This document shows positions 18,182 to 26,043 of a stretch of 64,000 bases of DNA, one piece after another. The notes under the pieces were generated by a model. The model had not been told where the DNA came from, ran no database searches, and worked only from the letters and a program-made list of their open reading frames with translations. The stretch comes from an uncultured Eubacterium sp. (GTDB lineage: Bacteria > Bacillota > Clostridia > Lachnospirales > Lachnospiraceae). Position 1 is the stretch's first letter; every line of letters begins with the position of its first letter. The position numbers were made by a program, and so were the translations under genes. Location of the stretch: the NCBI GenBank assembly GCA_910584795.1, contig CAJUBZ010000006.1, forward strand, positions 86,099 to 150,098, read 5' to 3'.

Positions 18182-19090
18182 TTGAAAAGTGAGGGTGGTA
18201 TTATTCAAAAGCAAGGGAAAATTATAAAGGGAATTGCAGGATTTTATTATGTTCTGGCAGAAGAAATATTATATGAATGTAAAGCAAAAGGTGTTTTTAG
18301 GAATAAAAGCATTAAGCCTTTGGTAGGAGATAATGTGACAATAGATGTAATTGATGATATTGAGCATAAGGGAAATATTGCATTTATTGAAGAGAGAGAG
18401 AATGAGTTAATCAGACCGGCAGTGGCGAATGTAGATCAGGCAATGATTGTTTTCGCATTGAAGCAGCCGAATCCAAATTTGAATTTACTGGATAAGTTTC
18501 TGGTAATGATGGAATTTCAAAATATTGAGACAATTATTTGCTTTAATAAAAAGGATATTGCAGATGAGACTTTTATGGAGCAGTTAAAAACAATTTATAA
18601 TAATGCCGGATACAGGGTTATCTTTGCCAGTGCAACAGAAGATGAGGGAGTCGAGACGATTAAAAGATTTCTGGAAAATAAAACTACGGTATTTGCAGGA
18701 CCTTCGGGTGTTGGAAAATCTTCAATGCTAAATGCGTTAACGAAAAATTATACGATGGAGACAGGAAGTGTAAGTAAAAAAATTGGAAGAGGTAAACATA
18801 CTACAAGGCATTCTGAATTGTTTGAAATTAATAAAAATTCTTTTGTTTTTGATACCCCTGGTTTTAGTTCGCTTTTTGTTCCAGGAATGGTAAAAGAAAG
18901 ATTAGAGGATTGTTTTCCGGAATTTGGAGAATATGTTGGGAAATGTAGATTTATTGGGTGTGCCCATTTAAACGAGCCTGATTGTGCAGTAAAAACTGCA
19001 TTAGAAGATGAGAAAATATCAATTAGCAGATATGAAAATTATAAGTTAATGTATCAAGAGTTAAAGGAAAAGGAGAAACGATATGATTAA
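18182..19090 (+). CDS. rsgA: Ribosome small-subunit GTPase RsgA
   Basis: A circularly permuted GTPase that checks 30S maturation. It has an N-terminal OB fold (family-typical GKIIKGIAGFYYV), G4 in CFNKKD ahead of G1 GPSGVGKSS, then G3 DTPGF and a C-terminal zinc knuckle (Cys-Arg-Phe-Ile-Gly-Cys-Ala-His ... Cys). The start is uncertain: no ATG or GTG is in frame before the conserved region. TTG 18182 has only a weak ACAGG before it, while GAGGGTGG (18191-18198) sits just upstream of an in-frame ATT at 18203. The end overlaps rpe by eight bases. Confidence 0.93.
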   Translation: MKSEGGIIQKQGKIIKGIAGFYYVLAEEILYECKAKGVFRNKSIKPLVGDNVTIDVIDDIEHKGNIAFIEERENELIRPAVANVDQAMIVFALKQPNPNLNLLDKFLVMMEFQNIETIICFNKKDIADETFMEQLKTIYNNAGYRVIFASATEDEGVETIKRFLENKTTVFAGPSGVGKSSMLNALTKNYTMETGSVSKKIGRGKHTTRHSELFEINKNSFVFDTPGFSSLFVPGMVKERLEDCFPEFGEYVGKCRFIGCAHLNEPDCAVKTALEDEKISISRYENYKLMYQELKEKEKRYD

Positions 19091-19727
19091 ATTATCACCG
19101 TCGATATTATCAGCAGATTTTGCAAATCTTGGAGCAGATGTAAAAAAAATTGATGAAGCAGGATGTGACTGGATACATATTGATGTTATGGATGGAATAT
19201 TTGTTCCGAATATTTCTTTTGGAATGCCTGTTATTAAGTCTGTCAGAAGTTATACTGAGAAGTTCTTTGATGTTCATTTAATGATAAAAGAACCAATTCG
19301 ATATATTAAGGAATTCAGGGATGCAGGAGCGGAAATGCTGACTGTGCATGTAGAAGCGTGTGAAGATGTTAAGGAAACAATTGCTGCCATTCATGCACAA
19401 GGGATGAAAGCAGGATTAGCCTGTAATCCGGAGACAGATGTAGCGGAAATACTTCCATATATTGAAGATGTGGAAATGATATTGATTATGACGGTGCATC
19501 CGGGATTTGGTGGACAGTCCTACATAGACGAATGTACTGAAAAAGTAAAAGTAGTTCGAGAAGCTGCCAATGAAAAAGGACTTGACTTATTAATTCAGGT
19601 AGATGGAGGAGTAACATTAGATAATGTATCAGTTCCAATAGAAGCAGGAGCAGATGTGATTGTCGCAGGATCTGCCGTATATAAAGGTGATGTGGAAGAG
19701 AATGTGAGAAGATTTAAGGAGTTTTGA
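19083..19727 (+). CDS. rpe: Ribulose-phosphate 3-epimerase
   Basis: Interconverts ribulose-5-phosphate and xylulose-5-phosphate in the pentose phosphate pathway. It is a 214-residue TIM barrel with SPSILSADFANLG at the N-terminus, the catalytic DVMDGIFVPN motif, HPGFGGQ (about 140-146) and the phosphate-binding VDGGV strand. AAAGGAG precedes ATG 19083 inside the end of rsgA, so the pair is translationally coupled, as is common in Firmicutes. Confidence 0.96.
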   Translation: MIKLSPSILSADFANLGADVKKIDEAGCDWIHIDVMDGIFVPNISFGMPVIKSVRSYTEKFFDVHLMIKEPIRYIKEFRDAGAEMLTVHVEACEDVKETIAAIHAQGMKAGLACNPETDVAEILPYIEDVEMILIMTVHPGFGGQSYIDECTEKVKVVREAANEKGLDLLIQVDGGVTLDNVSVPIEAGADVIVAGSAVYKGDVEENVRRFKEF

Positions 19728-19752
19728 GTGAAGTGTTAGGAGCGATATAGTG

Positions 19753-19910
19753 TGCTACCACAAGGAGCCATGTTTCATTCGGGTATTTTTGTGCTAGCAC
19801 AAAAATACCACTCATGTACGGCGTTCGCCGTATTAAAATAAAAAAGAGAAGACTTTTACGAAAGCAAGCTTTCGATAAGTCTTCTCTTTTTTATTTTAAC
19901 ATGGCTCAAT
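19753..19910. repeat. Nested palindromic intergenic element between rpe and ychF
   Basis: An outer inverted repeat, GAGCCATGT (19766-19774) with ACATGGCTC (19899-19907), encloses three hairpins: a perfect 28-nt palindrome (19782-19809), the palindrome TACGGCGTTCGCCGTA (19817-19832), and a perfect 22-bp stem (19834-19855 with 19877-19898) that itself contains CGAAAGC/GCTTTCG. The outer ends resemble those of the elements near 47635 and 62514. It may be a decayed mobile repeat, with the third hairpin serving as terminator. Confidence 0.65.
19834..19898. terminator. Bidirectional terminator for rpe (+) and ychF (-)
   Basis: A perfect 22-bp stem has an A-rich 5' arm and a T-rich 3' arm, so it can stop transcripts arriving from both convergent genes. 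Confidence 0.8.
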
Positions 19911-19914
19911 GCTA

Positions 19915-21012
19915 CTACACGTTGAACCTGAATGTTATTACATCACCGTCTTTTACGATATATTCTTTTCCCTGCAGACCTACGAGACCGGCTTCTTTGG
20001 CATCTTTCATTGAACCACATTTCATGAGATCTTCGTATGCTACAACTTCGGCACAGATAAATCCACGTTCAAAATCTGTGTGGATTTTTCCTGCAGCCTG
20101 TGGAGCTTTGGTTCCCTCTTTGATAGTCCACGCTCTTGTTTCATCCTCTCCGGAAGTGAGATAACTGATTAGACCAAGGAGTGAGTAGCTGGCTTTAATT
20201 AATTTATCAAGACCAGACTGACTGATTCCTAAATCTTCTAAAAACATCTGTTTTTCATCATCATCTAACTGGGCGATTTCCTGTTCAATTTCTGCACTGA
20301 TTACGAAAACCTCACAGTTGTTCTCTTTTGCAAAAGTTCTGACAGCGGCAACATGATTGTTGGAATTTCCATCGTCTGCTAAATCATCTTCTGCGACATT
20401 AGCAGCAAAGATAACTGGTTTTGCAGTGAGGAGATTGTATTCGCTCATCCATGCAATTTCATCTTCATCTTCGAGTTCATATTTGATTGCAAGATTGCCA
20501 TCTTCCAGATATTTTTTAATTTTTTCCTGAAACGCCAATTCTTTTGCAAGAGTTTTATCGTTTCTGGCACCACGGGTAGTTTTTGCAATACGTCTTTCTA
20601 AAATTTCCACATCAGAGAAAATTAATTCAAGATTAATTGTTTCGATATCTCTGATAGGATCAACACTTCCATCAACATGAATAACATTTGTGTCCTCAAA
20701 ACATCTGACTACATGAACGATGGCGTCAACTTCACGGATATTGGCAAGAAACTGATTTCCTAATCCTTCACCTTTTGATGCACCTTTTACAAGGCCCGCG
20801 ATATCTACAAATTCAATTACAGCGGGAATTGTTTTCGCGGAATTATATAAAGCTGTTAATTTATCTAATCTTTCATCTGGAACTGTAACGATACCAACAT
20901 TTGGGTCAATTGTACAAAATGGGTAATTAGCTGATTCAGCTCCAGCTTTTGTTAAAGAATTAAATAAAGTACTTTTACCTACATTTGGTAAACCGACAAT
21001 ACCTAATTTCAT
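19915..21012 (-). CDS. ychF: Redox-regulated ATPase/GTPase YchF (Obg family)
   Basis: A ribosome-associated P-loop protein of the Obg-like family; bacterial members often prefer ATP. The 365 residues hold GLPNVGKST (about 7-15), DIAGLVKGA, a coiled-coil insert and a C-terminal TGS domain. The start is the ATG ending at 21012, preceded on this strand by GGAGGAAAC; an upstream ATG would add five residues. It is one of only two minus-strand genes here and converges on rpe. Confidence 0.96.
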   Translation of the reverse strand: MKLGIVGLPNVGKSTLFNSLTKAGAESANYPFCTIDPNVGIVTVPDERLDKLTALYNSAKTIPAVIEFVDIAGLVKGASKGEGLGNQFLANIREVDAIVHVVRCFEDTNVIHVDGSVDPIRDIETINLELIFSDVEILERRIAKTTRGARNDKTLAKELAFQEKIKKYLEDGNLAIKYELEDEDEIAWMSEYNLLTAKPVIFAANVAEDDLADDGNSNNHVAAVRTFAKENNCEVFVISAEIEQEIAQLDDDEKQMFLEDLGISQSGLDKLIKASYSLLGLISYLTSGEDETRAWTIKEGTKAPQAAGKIHTDFERGFICAEVVAYEDLMKCGSMKDAKEAGLVGLQGKEYIVKDGDVITFRFNV

Positions 21013-21146
21013 ATTAGTTTCCTCCATTCTTTGGTAATACCAAGAGTAAGTTTATCATATTTTTATTTGCGGGGCAATGTTGGGGTTGAATAAATTTATA
21101 GTTATTGATAAATTATAGTATAGTAAATAAAATAAGGAGGATTCAT

Positions 21147-22022
21147 ATGGATATACAGTTTCCTAATTTACATATTAATATTGAGAATTTACCCAAATCA
21201 TTTAATTTGTTTGGGGTAGATATTGCCTTTTATGGCTGTATTATTGCTTTTGGTATGCTGGCTGGGATTGTTATTGCATGTTATATGGCAAAGATTACAG
21301 GACAAGATTATAACCAGTATATTGATTTTGCTATTTATGCAATTTTATTTAGTGTAATTGGAGCTAGATTGTATTATGTAGCATTTAGCTGGGAATATTA
21401 TGGGAAACACCCGGCAGAGATTATTAATATCCGTCAGGGAGGACTCGCGATTTATGGTGGAGTTATCGGAGCGCTGATAACCTGTATCGTGTATACCCGG
21501 TTGAAAAAGCTTTCTTTTTATAAAGTTACAGATACAGCAATTTATGGATTGATATTGGGACAAATTATAGGACGATGGGGAAACTTCTTTAATAGAGAAG
21601 CATTTGGAGGTGTTGCCAGTGACAGCAATCCTCTTGCAATGAAAATATTTTTTGGAGAACAATATCATATATCTCAGGTACCAGATGTGGTAAGAGAAGG
21701 AATGGAGGCTTGGAAAGGGAAGAGTCTGGCCGAGATAGGATATATTCAGGTTCAGCCAACTTTTCTTTATGAATCTTTATGGAATTTAGCTCTATTGGTT
21801 TTAATGGTTATATTTCGAAAAAAGAAAAAATTCGATGGAGAGATTATGCTTTGGTATCTGATAGGATATGGTATTGGAAGAGCTGTCATTGAAGGAATGA
21901 GAACAGACCAATTAATAATGCCGGTTACCGGATGGCCGGTGTCACAGGCATTATCGATTGTTGTAGTAGTTGTTTCATTGGTATGGATTGTTACAAAAAG
22001 AGTAAAAATGGCAAAAAAATAA
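21147..22022 (+). CDS. lgt: Prolipoprotein diacylglyceryl transferase
   Basis: An integral membrane enzyme that adds diacylglycerol to the lipobox cysteine of prolipoproteins. The 291 residues contain about seven membrane segments, the GGLAIYGGVIGA motif and the signature RWGNFFNREAFG. The start is ATG 21147 after AAGGAGG; the longer frame from 21105 has no ribosome site. It is divergent from ychF and closed by a strong terminator. The lipoprotein at 62171 is a likely client. Confidence 0.96.
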   Translation: MDIQFPNLHINIENLPKSFNLFGVDIAFYGCIIAFGMLAGIVIACYMAKITGQDYNQYIDFAIYAILFSVIGARLYYVAFSWEYYGKHPAEIINIRQGGLAIYGGVIGALITCIVYTRLKKLSFYKVTDTAIYGLILGQIIGRWGNFFNREAFGGVASDSNPLAMKIFFGEQYHISQVPDVVREGMEAWKGKSLAEIGYIQVQPTFLYESLWNLALLVLMVIFRKKKKFDGEIMLWYLIGYGIGRAVIEGMRTDQLIMPVTGWPVSQALSIVVVVVSLVWIVTKRVKMAKK

Positions 22023-22047
22023 TAAATTTGACAATATTTTAGGGAAA

Positions 22048-22096
22048 AATCCCCACAGAACTGATTTTTAGAAAAAGTTCTGTGGGGATTTCTTTT
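22048..22096 (+). terminator. Terminator after lgt
   Basis: AATCCCCACAGAAC (22048-22061) and GTTCTGTGGGGATT (22077-22090) form a perfect 14-bp stem followed by TCTTTT. Confidence 0.88.
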
Positions 22097-22148
22097 GTTC
22101 ATGGGAAAAAATGGCATAAAACTATTTTAATAAATTCGTAAAAAACAG

Positions 22149-22177
22149 TTGCAATCATAAGGAAAATGATATATTAT
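22149..22177 (+). promoter_or_regulatory. Promoter of the mraZ-dcw operon
   Basis: TTGCAA (22149-22154), a 17-nt spacer and TATTAT (22172-22177) lie just before the MraZ boxes. Confidence 0.6.
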
Positions 22178-22187
22178 TTACCTATAA

Positions 22188-22227
22188 GTGGTGAAATTAC
22201 CCCATTTTGTGGTGAAAAGTGGTGATT
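22188..22227 (+). promoter_or_regulatory. Three MraZ operator boxes
   Basis: GTGGTGAAA (22188), GTGGTGAAA (22209) and GTGGTGATT (22219) are direct repeats 21 and 10 bp apart, so they lie on one face of the helix. MraZ is known to bind helically phased direct repeats before its own gene; the match here is inferred from position and phasing. The boxes overlap the start of the transcript, which suggests repression. Confidence 0.7.
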
Positions 22228-22269
22228 TCATTGAGGATTTTACGTAAATGACAAAAGTAGGTGAGTTTT

Positions 22270-22719
22270 ATGTTTACAGGTGAACAGACTCAAAAAATGG
22301 ATATTAAAGGAAGATGTGTTATTCCTTCCAAGATTAGAGATAATCTTGCCGAGAGACTTGTAGTTACCAGAGGTATCGACAAGTGCCTTTTTGCATATCC
22401 GGAATCCTCATGGAATACATTACAGGAAAAATTAAGTAGTTTGCCATTTACAGATAAAAAGGTAAGAAGTTTCAATCGATTTTTCCTCGGTGGTGCGGAG
22501 GCCCTTGATGCAGATAAACAAGGACGTGTCCTTGTTCCTTCTACATTAAGGGAATACGCATCGTTAAATACAGAAGTAGTATGGGTTGGTGTTGGAAATC
22601 GTATTGAGATTTGGAATATAGATAAGTGGAATGAACAGATGAATGAATATCTCGAAAGCGATGACGCAGAAGAGAGAATAGAAGAGTTGGCTGATTATAT
22701 GGCTGAACTTGGAGTATAG
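22270..22719 (+). CDS. mraZ: Transcriptional regulator MraZ
   Basis: An AbrB-like DNA-binding protein (149 residues, two tandem SpoVT/AbrB folds) that autoregulates the division and cell-wall cluster. The conserved N-terminus around GEYQ/GEQTQKMDIKGR and the second-repeat segment DKQGRVLVP mark both halves. The start is ATG 22270 after AGGTGAG; a GTG at 22261 is in frame but lies inside that site. It heads the dcw cluster immediately before rsmH. Confidence 0.95.
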   Translation: MFTGEQTQKMDIKGRCVIPSKIRDNLAERLVVTRGIDKCLFAYPESSWNTLQEKLSSLPFTDKKVRSFNRFFLGGAEALDADKQGRVLVPSTLREYASLNTEVVWVGVGNRIEIWNIDKWNEQMNEYLESDDAEERIEELADYMAELGV

Positions 22720-22737
22720 TTGGAAAGAAGGTCAAAT

Positions 22738-23676
22738 ATGGATTTCAAACATGTGTCAGTTTTATTGGATGAAACCATAACTGGCTTAAACATAAAACCT
22801 GATGGAATTTATGTAGATGGAACATTAGGTGGTGGTGGACATGCCTATGAAATATTGAAAAAATTATCAAGTAAGGGAAGATTGATAGGAATCGACCAGG
22901 ATGGAGAGGCATTACAGGCTGCAGGAGAACGATTAAAGGAATTTGAAGATAAGGTTACATTGGTTAGAGATAACTATTGTGAGATTGAAAGAGTACTAAA
23001 AGATTTAAACATAGAAAAAGTGGATGGAATTGTTTTGGATATCGGTGTTTCGTCTTATCAGCTCGACAACTTGGAAAGAGGTTTTTCCTATAAATCAGAT
23101 GCACCATTAGATATGAGAATGGATACCAGACAGGTATTAACAGCGGCGGATGTTGTGAATACATACTCAGAAAATGAGTTGTTTAAAATCATAAAAGATT
23201 ACGGTGAAGACAAATTTGCGAAAAATATTGCAAAACATATTGTTTTGGCAAGGAAGGACAAGCCTTTTGAAACCACAAAGGAATTAAGTGAAGTGATAAA
23301 GAGAGCGATTCCAATGAAAGTTCAGGCAAAAGGTGGACATCCTGCCAAAAAGACTTTCCAGGCAATTCGAATTGAAGTAAACAGAGAATTGACAGTGCTG
23401 AAAGAGTCAATTGATAAAATGATAAAACATTTAAATCCAGAAGGAAGGATTTGTATTATTACTTTTCATTCGCTAGAGGATAGAATTGTAAAGATGAAAT
23501 TCAGAGAGAATGAAAATCCATGTACTTGTCCGCCAGACTTTCCAGTGTGCGTATGTGGAAAAGAATCGAAGGGCAGGGTTGTTACAAGGAAACCAATCAT
23601 TCCATCAGATGAAGAGATAGAAGTAAATAAAAGAGCAAAAAGCTCAAAATTAAGGATATTTGAAAGGTGTAAATGA
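22738..23676 (+). CDS. rsmH: 16S rRNA (cytosine-1402 N4) methyltransferase RsmH
   Basis: An AdoMet-dependent methyltransferase for C1402 in the ribosomal decoding centre, nearly always the second dcw gene. The 312 residues begin with HVSVLLDETI, have the AdoMet loop VDGTLGGGGHA (about 24-34), the SRGFSY-like segment and the terminal FHSLEDRIVK motif. ATG 22738 follows GAAAGAAGG; a TTG at 22720 directly abuts the mraZ stop. The stop overlaps the ftsL start. Confidence 0.96.
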   Translation: MDFKHVSVLLDETITGLNIKPDGIYVDGTLGGGGHAYEILKKLSSKGRLIGIDQDGEALQAAGERLKEFEDKVTLVRDNYCEIERVLKDLNIEKVDGIVLDIGVSSYQLDNLERGFSYKSDAPLDMRMDTRQVLTAADVVNTYSENELFKIIKDYGEDKFAKNIAKHIVLARKDKPFETTKELSEVIKRAIPMKVQAKGGHPAKKTFQAIRIEVNRELTVLKESIDKMIKHLNPEGRICIITFHSLEDRIVKMKFRENENPCTCPPDFPVCVCGKESKGRVVTRKPIIPSDEEIEVNKRAKSSKLRIFERCK

Positions 23677-24161
23677 TGAACGGGGTAAGAAGCAGTTATT
23701 ACAGAAGTGAATATGTAAATGGAAGTGCAGTAAGAAAAGAGAGAGAATTGGGAAATCTACAGCCGAAGAGAGATCCAAGGGTAAACAATGAACAAAGAAG
23801 ACGTCAACTGGAAGAAGAGCATAGAAGAGCGAAGGGATTAACAATGAATGCTCCACACGTTGCATTTCTCGCATTGGTATCTGTTGTATGTTTGGTTGTT
23901 TGCTTTTCTTATCTTTTTGTACAGTCAAATATTACTGCAACAAGAAGCAGTATTTCTCAGTTGAAAAATGATATTAGTACTGTTCAATCACAAAATAATG
24001 CCTTAAACTATTCAATAAACAGTTATGTAAATGTGGATCATGTCTACAGTGTGGCAACAAAAAAATTAGGAATGAAACAGGCGACAGATAAGCAGATATT
24101 TAACTATAAAGCAAGTGATCGAGGATATACATTACAATATGGAGAGATACCGGATAAATAA
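23673..24161 (+). CDS. ftsL: FtsL-type divisome protein
   Basis: A bitopic division protein of 162 residues: a long charged cytoplasmic N-terminus (about 1-60), one membrane segment (about 65-87) and a short extracytoplasmic coiled coil. Sequence identity in this family is very low, so the call rests on topology and on position between rsmH and the PBP gene. It would bridge FtsQ/DivIB and the transpeptidase at the septum. ATG 23673 overlaps the rsmH stop (ATGA). Confidence 0.82.
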   Translation: MMNGVRSSYYRSEYVNGSAVRKERELGNLQPKRDPRVNNEQRRRQLEEEHRRAKGLTMNAPHVAFLALVSVVCLVVCFSYLFVQSNITATRSSISQLKNDISTVQSQNNALNYSINSYVNVDHVYSVATKKLGMKQATDKQIFNYKASDRGYTLQYGEIPDK

Positions 24162-24163
24162 TT

Positions 24164-26032
24164 ATGAGTGAGAGAAGAAGAACTGTTAAAAGGAAGAAAC
24201 CAAGATTAAAATTTAATAAACGAATGAGTAGAAATCTGGGAATAATTTATATATTAATTGTCGGGTTTCTATTTGTATTGTGCGGGAAAATAGCATATTT
24301 AAATGTAGCAAAAGGCGATGACTATTCTATTCAGGTGTTACAGCAGCAAAGTTTTACCAGTAGAGTAATACCATATAAAAGAGGTGATATTAAGGATAGA
24401 AATGGTAATGTATTGGCTACAAGTGTTATGGTATATAATCTGGTAATTGATGCGAAATTAATTATGGCAGATGAGGAAAAATATTTAGAACCAACAGTTT
24501 ATGCATTAGTAAAATATTTTGGGTTTAAAGAGGATGATTTGTTAACTGGAATCAGAGAACATAAAAAAAGTAATTACTGGGTTGCAAGAAAAGAATTAAA
24601 ATATGAAGAAATTAAAGAATTTCAAGAGTATGTAGAAGGAAAATTTGCAGATACAAGAGAAGAAAAAGAGAGAGTTAGAAATACTCAGGGAGTTTGGTTT
24701 GAAAAACAATATAAGAGAATGTATCCATACAATTCTCTTGCATGCAGTGTCTTGGGATTTTCTAATATAAATAATGAAGCTTCTATTGGTATAGAATGTA
24801 GTTATAGCGGCCAGTTAAATGGTCTGGAGGGCAGAGAATATGGTTATATGGATGCTGAAAATAACATGGAAATGGTTATTAAAGATGCAGAAGATGGAAA
24901 TAGTGTAATTTCTTCCATTGATATGAATATTCAAAGAATTGTCCAAAAGGCTATAACAAAATATATGGAAAAATATAAACCCAAACGAATTGCAGTAGTA
25001 ATTGCAGATCCGAATACTGGTGAAATTCTGGCAATGAGTGATGATAAGACTTTTAATTTGAATAAACCGACGAATGCCCATAAAGGATATAGTAATTCTG
25101 AGTGGAAAAAATTATCAAAAGAAAAACAGGCAGAAGTTTTAAATTCAGTTTGGAGTAATTATTGTATTACAGATTCTTTTGAGCCCGGTTCAACGGCAAA
25201 AGCATTCACTGTTGCAGCAGGTATAGAAGAAGGAGTTATTAATAAAAAAACCACATATACATGTGACGGTTATCAAAAAGTTGATGTCTTCACAATAGGA
25301 TGCCATGGTGGAGATGGTCATGGTACTATTGATGCAAAAGAAGCTGTAGCAATGTCCTGTAATGATTATATGATGTATATTGGAAGATTGCTTGGTGCAA
25401 ATGAGTTTATAAAATATCAGGCGAGATATGGGTTTGGAATGAAAACAGGAATTGATCTTCCGGGAGAAACGAGAGGTATCATTTATGATAAAGAACGAGG
25501 AATGGGAGAGGCAACTCTTGCAACCAATTCCTTCGGACAGAATTTTACAGTAAATATGATACAGATGGTGGCCGGATTTTCATCGTTAGTTAATGGAGGG
25601 TATTATTATGAACCACGTGTAGTAAAACAGGTGGTGACAGATGAAGGGAGTCTGGTTAAGAATTATTCTAAAACATTGGTAAAAGAAACAATTACTAGAG
25701 AAACATCTGATTTTATTAAAGAATGTCTGAGAAAAGTTGTTTTGACAGGTACTGGTAAAACAGCTGCAATTGAAGGTTATACTGTTGGTGGAAAAACCGG
25801 TACGGCAGAGAAAGTAAATACGTCCGGTACAGGAATAGGTAGAATTAAAGGACAACATATTCTTTCATTTATAGGATGTGTCCCATGCGAAAATCCTGAG
25901 GTTGTATGTTATACTTTGATGGACAGTCCGAAAGGTAATACAGAAGCTACAGCATATAATACAGAATTATGGACGTATATTATGAAACAAGTATTGCCTT
26001 ATATGGGCATAGAAAAAACAGCAACAGAATAG
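24164..26032 (+). CDS. Class B penicillin-binding protein (FtsI/PBP2B type)
   Basis: A septal peptidoglycan transpeptidase of 622 residues. It has a basic N-terminus, one membrane segment (about 25-47), a PBP-dimerisation region and a transpeptidase domain with all three motifs: SxxK in EPGSTAKAF, SCN in MSCNDYMM and KTG in GGKTGTAEK. There is no C-terminal PASTA domain. It lies 2 bp after ftsL. With FtsW it should form the septal synthase; which of the two tandem PBPs is vegetative and which is for spore cortex cannot be decided from sequence. Confidence 0.9.
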   Translation: MSERRRTVKRKKPRLKFNKRMSRNLGIIYILIVGFLFVLCGKIAYLNVAKGDDYSIQVLQQQSFTSRVIPYKRGDIKDRNGNVLATSVMVYNLVIDAKLIMADEEKYLEPTVYALVKYFGFKEDDLLTGIREHKKSNYWVARKELKYEEIKEFQEYVEGKFADTREEKERVRNTQGVWFEKQYKRMYPYNSLACSVLGFSNINNEASIGIECSYSGQLNGLEGREYGYMDAENNMEMVIKDAEDGNSVISSIDMNIQRIVQKAITKYMEKYKPKRIAVVIADPNTGEILAMSDDKTFNLNKPTNAHKGYSNSEWKKLSKEKQAEVLNSVWSNYCITDSFEPGSTAKAFTVAAGIEEGVINKKTTYTCDGYQKVDVFTIGCHGGDGHGTIDAKEAVAMSCNDYMMYIGRLLGANEFIKYQARYGFGMKTGIDLPGETRGIIYDKERGMGEATLATNSFGQNFTVNMIQMVAGFSSLVNGGYYYEPRVVKQVVTDEGSLVKNYSKTLVKETITRETSDFIKECLRKVVLTGTGKTAAIEGYTVGGKTGTAEKVNTSGTGIGRIKGQHILSFIGCVPCENPEVVCYTLMDSPKGNTEATAYNTELWTYIMKQVLPYMGIEKTATE

Positions 26033-26043
26033 AATTATAATAA

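Noticed and set aside
19814..20164. Plus-strand frame overlapping the ychF 3' end
   Set aside because: It begins inside the palindromic element and runs opposite conserved ychF sequence.
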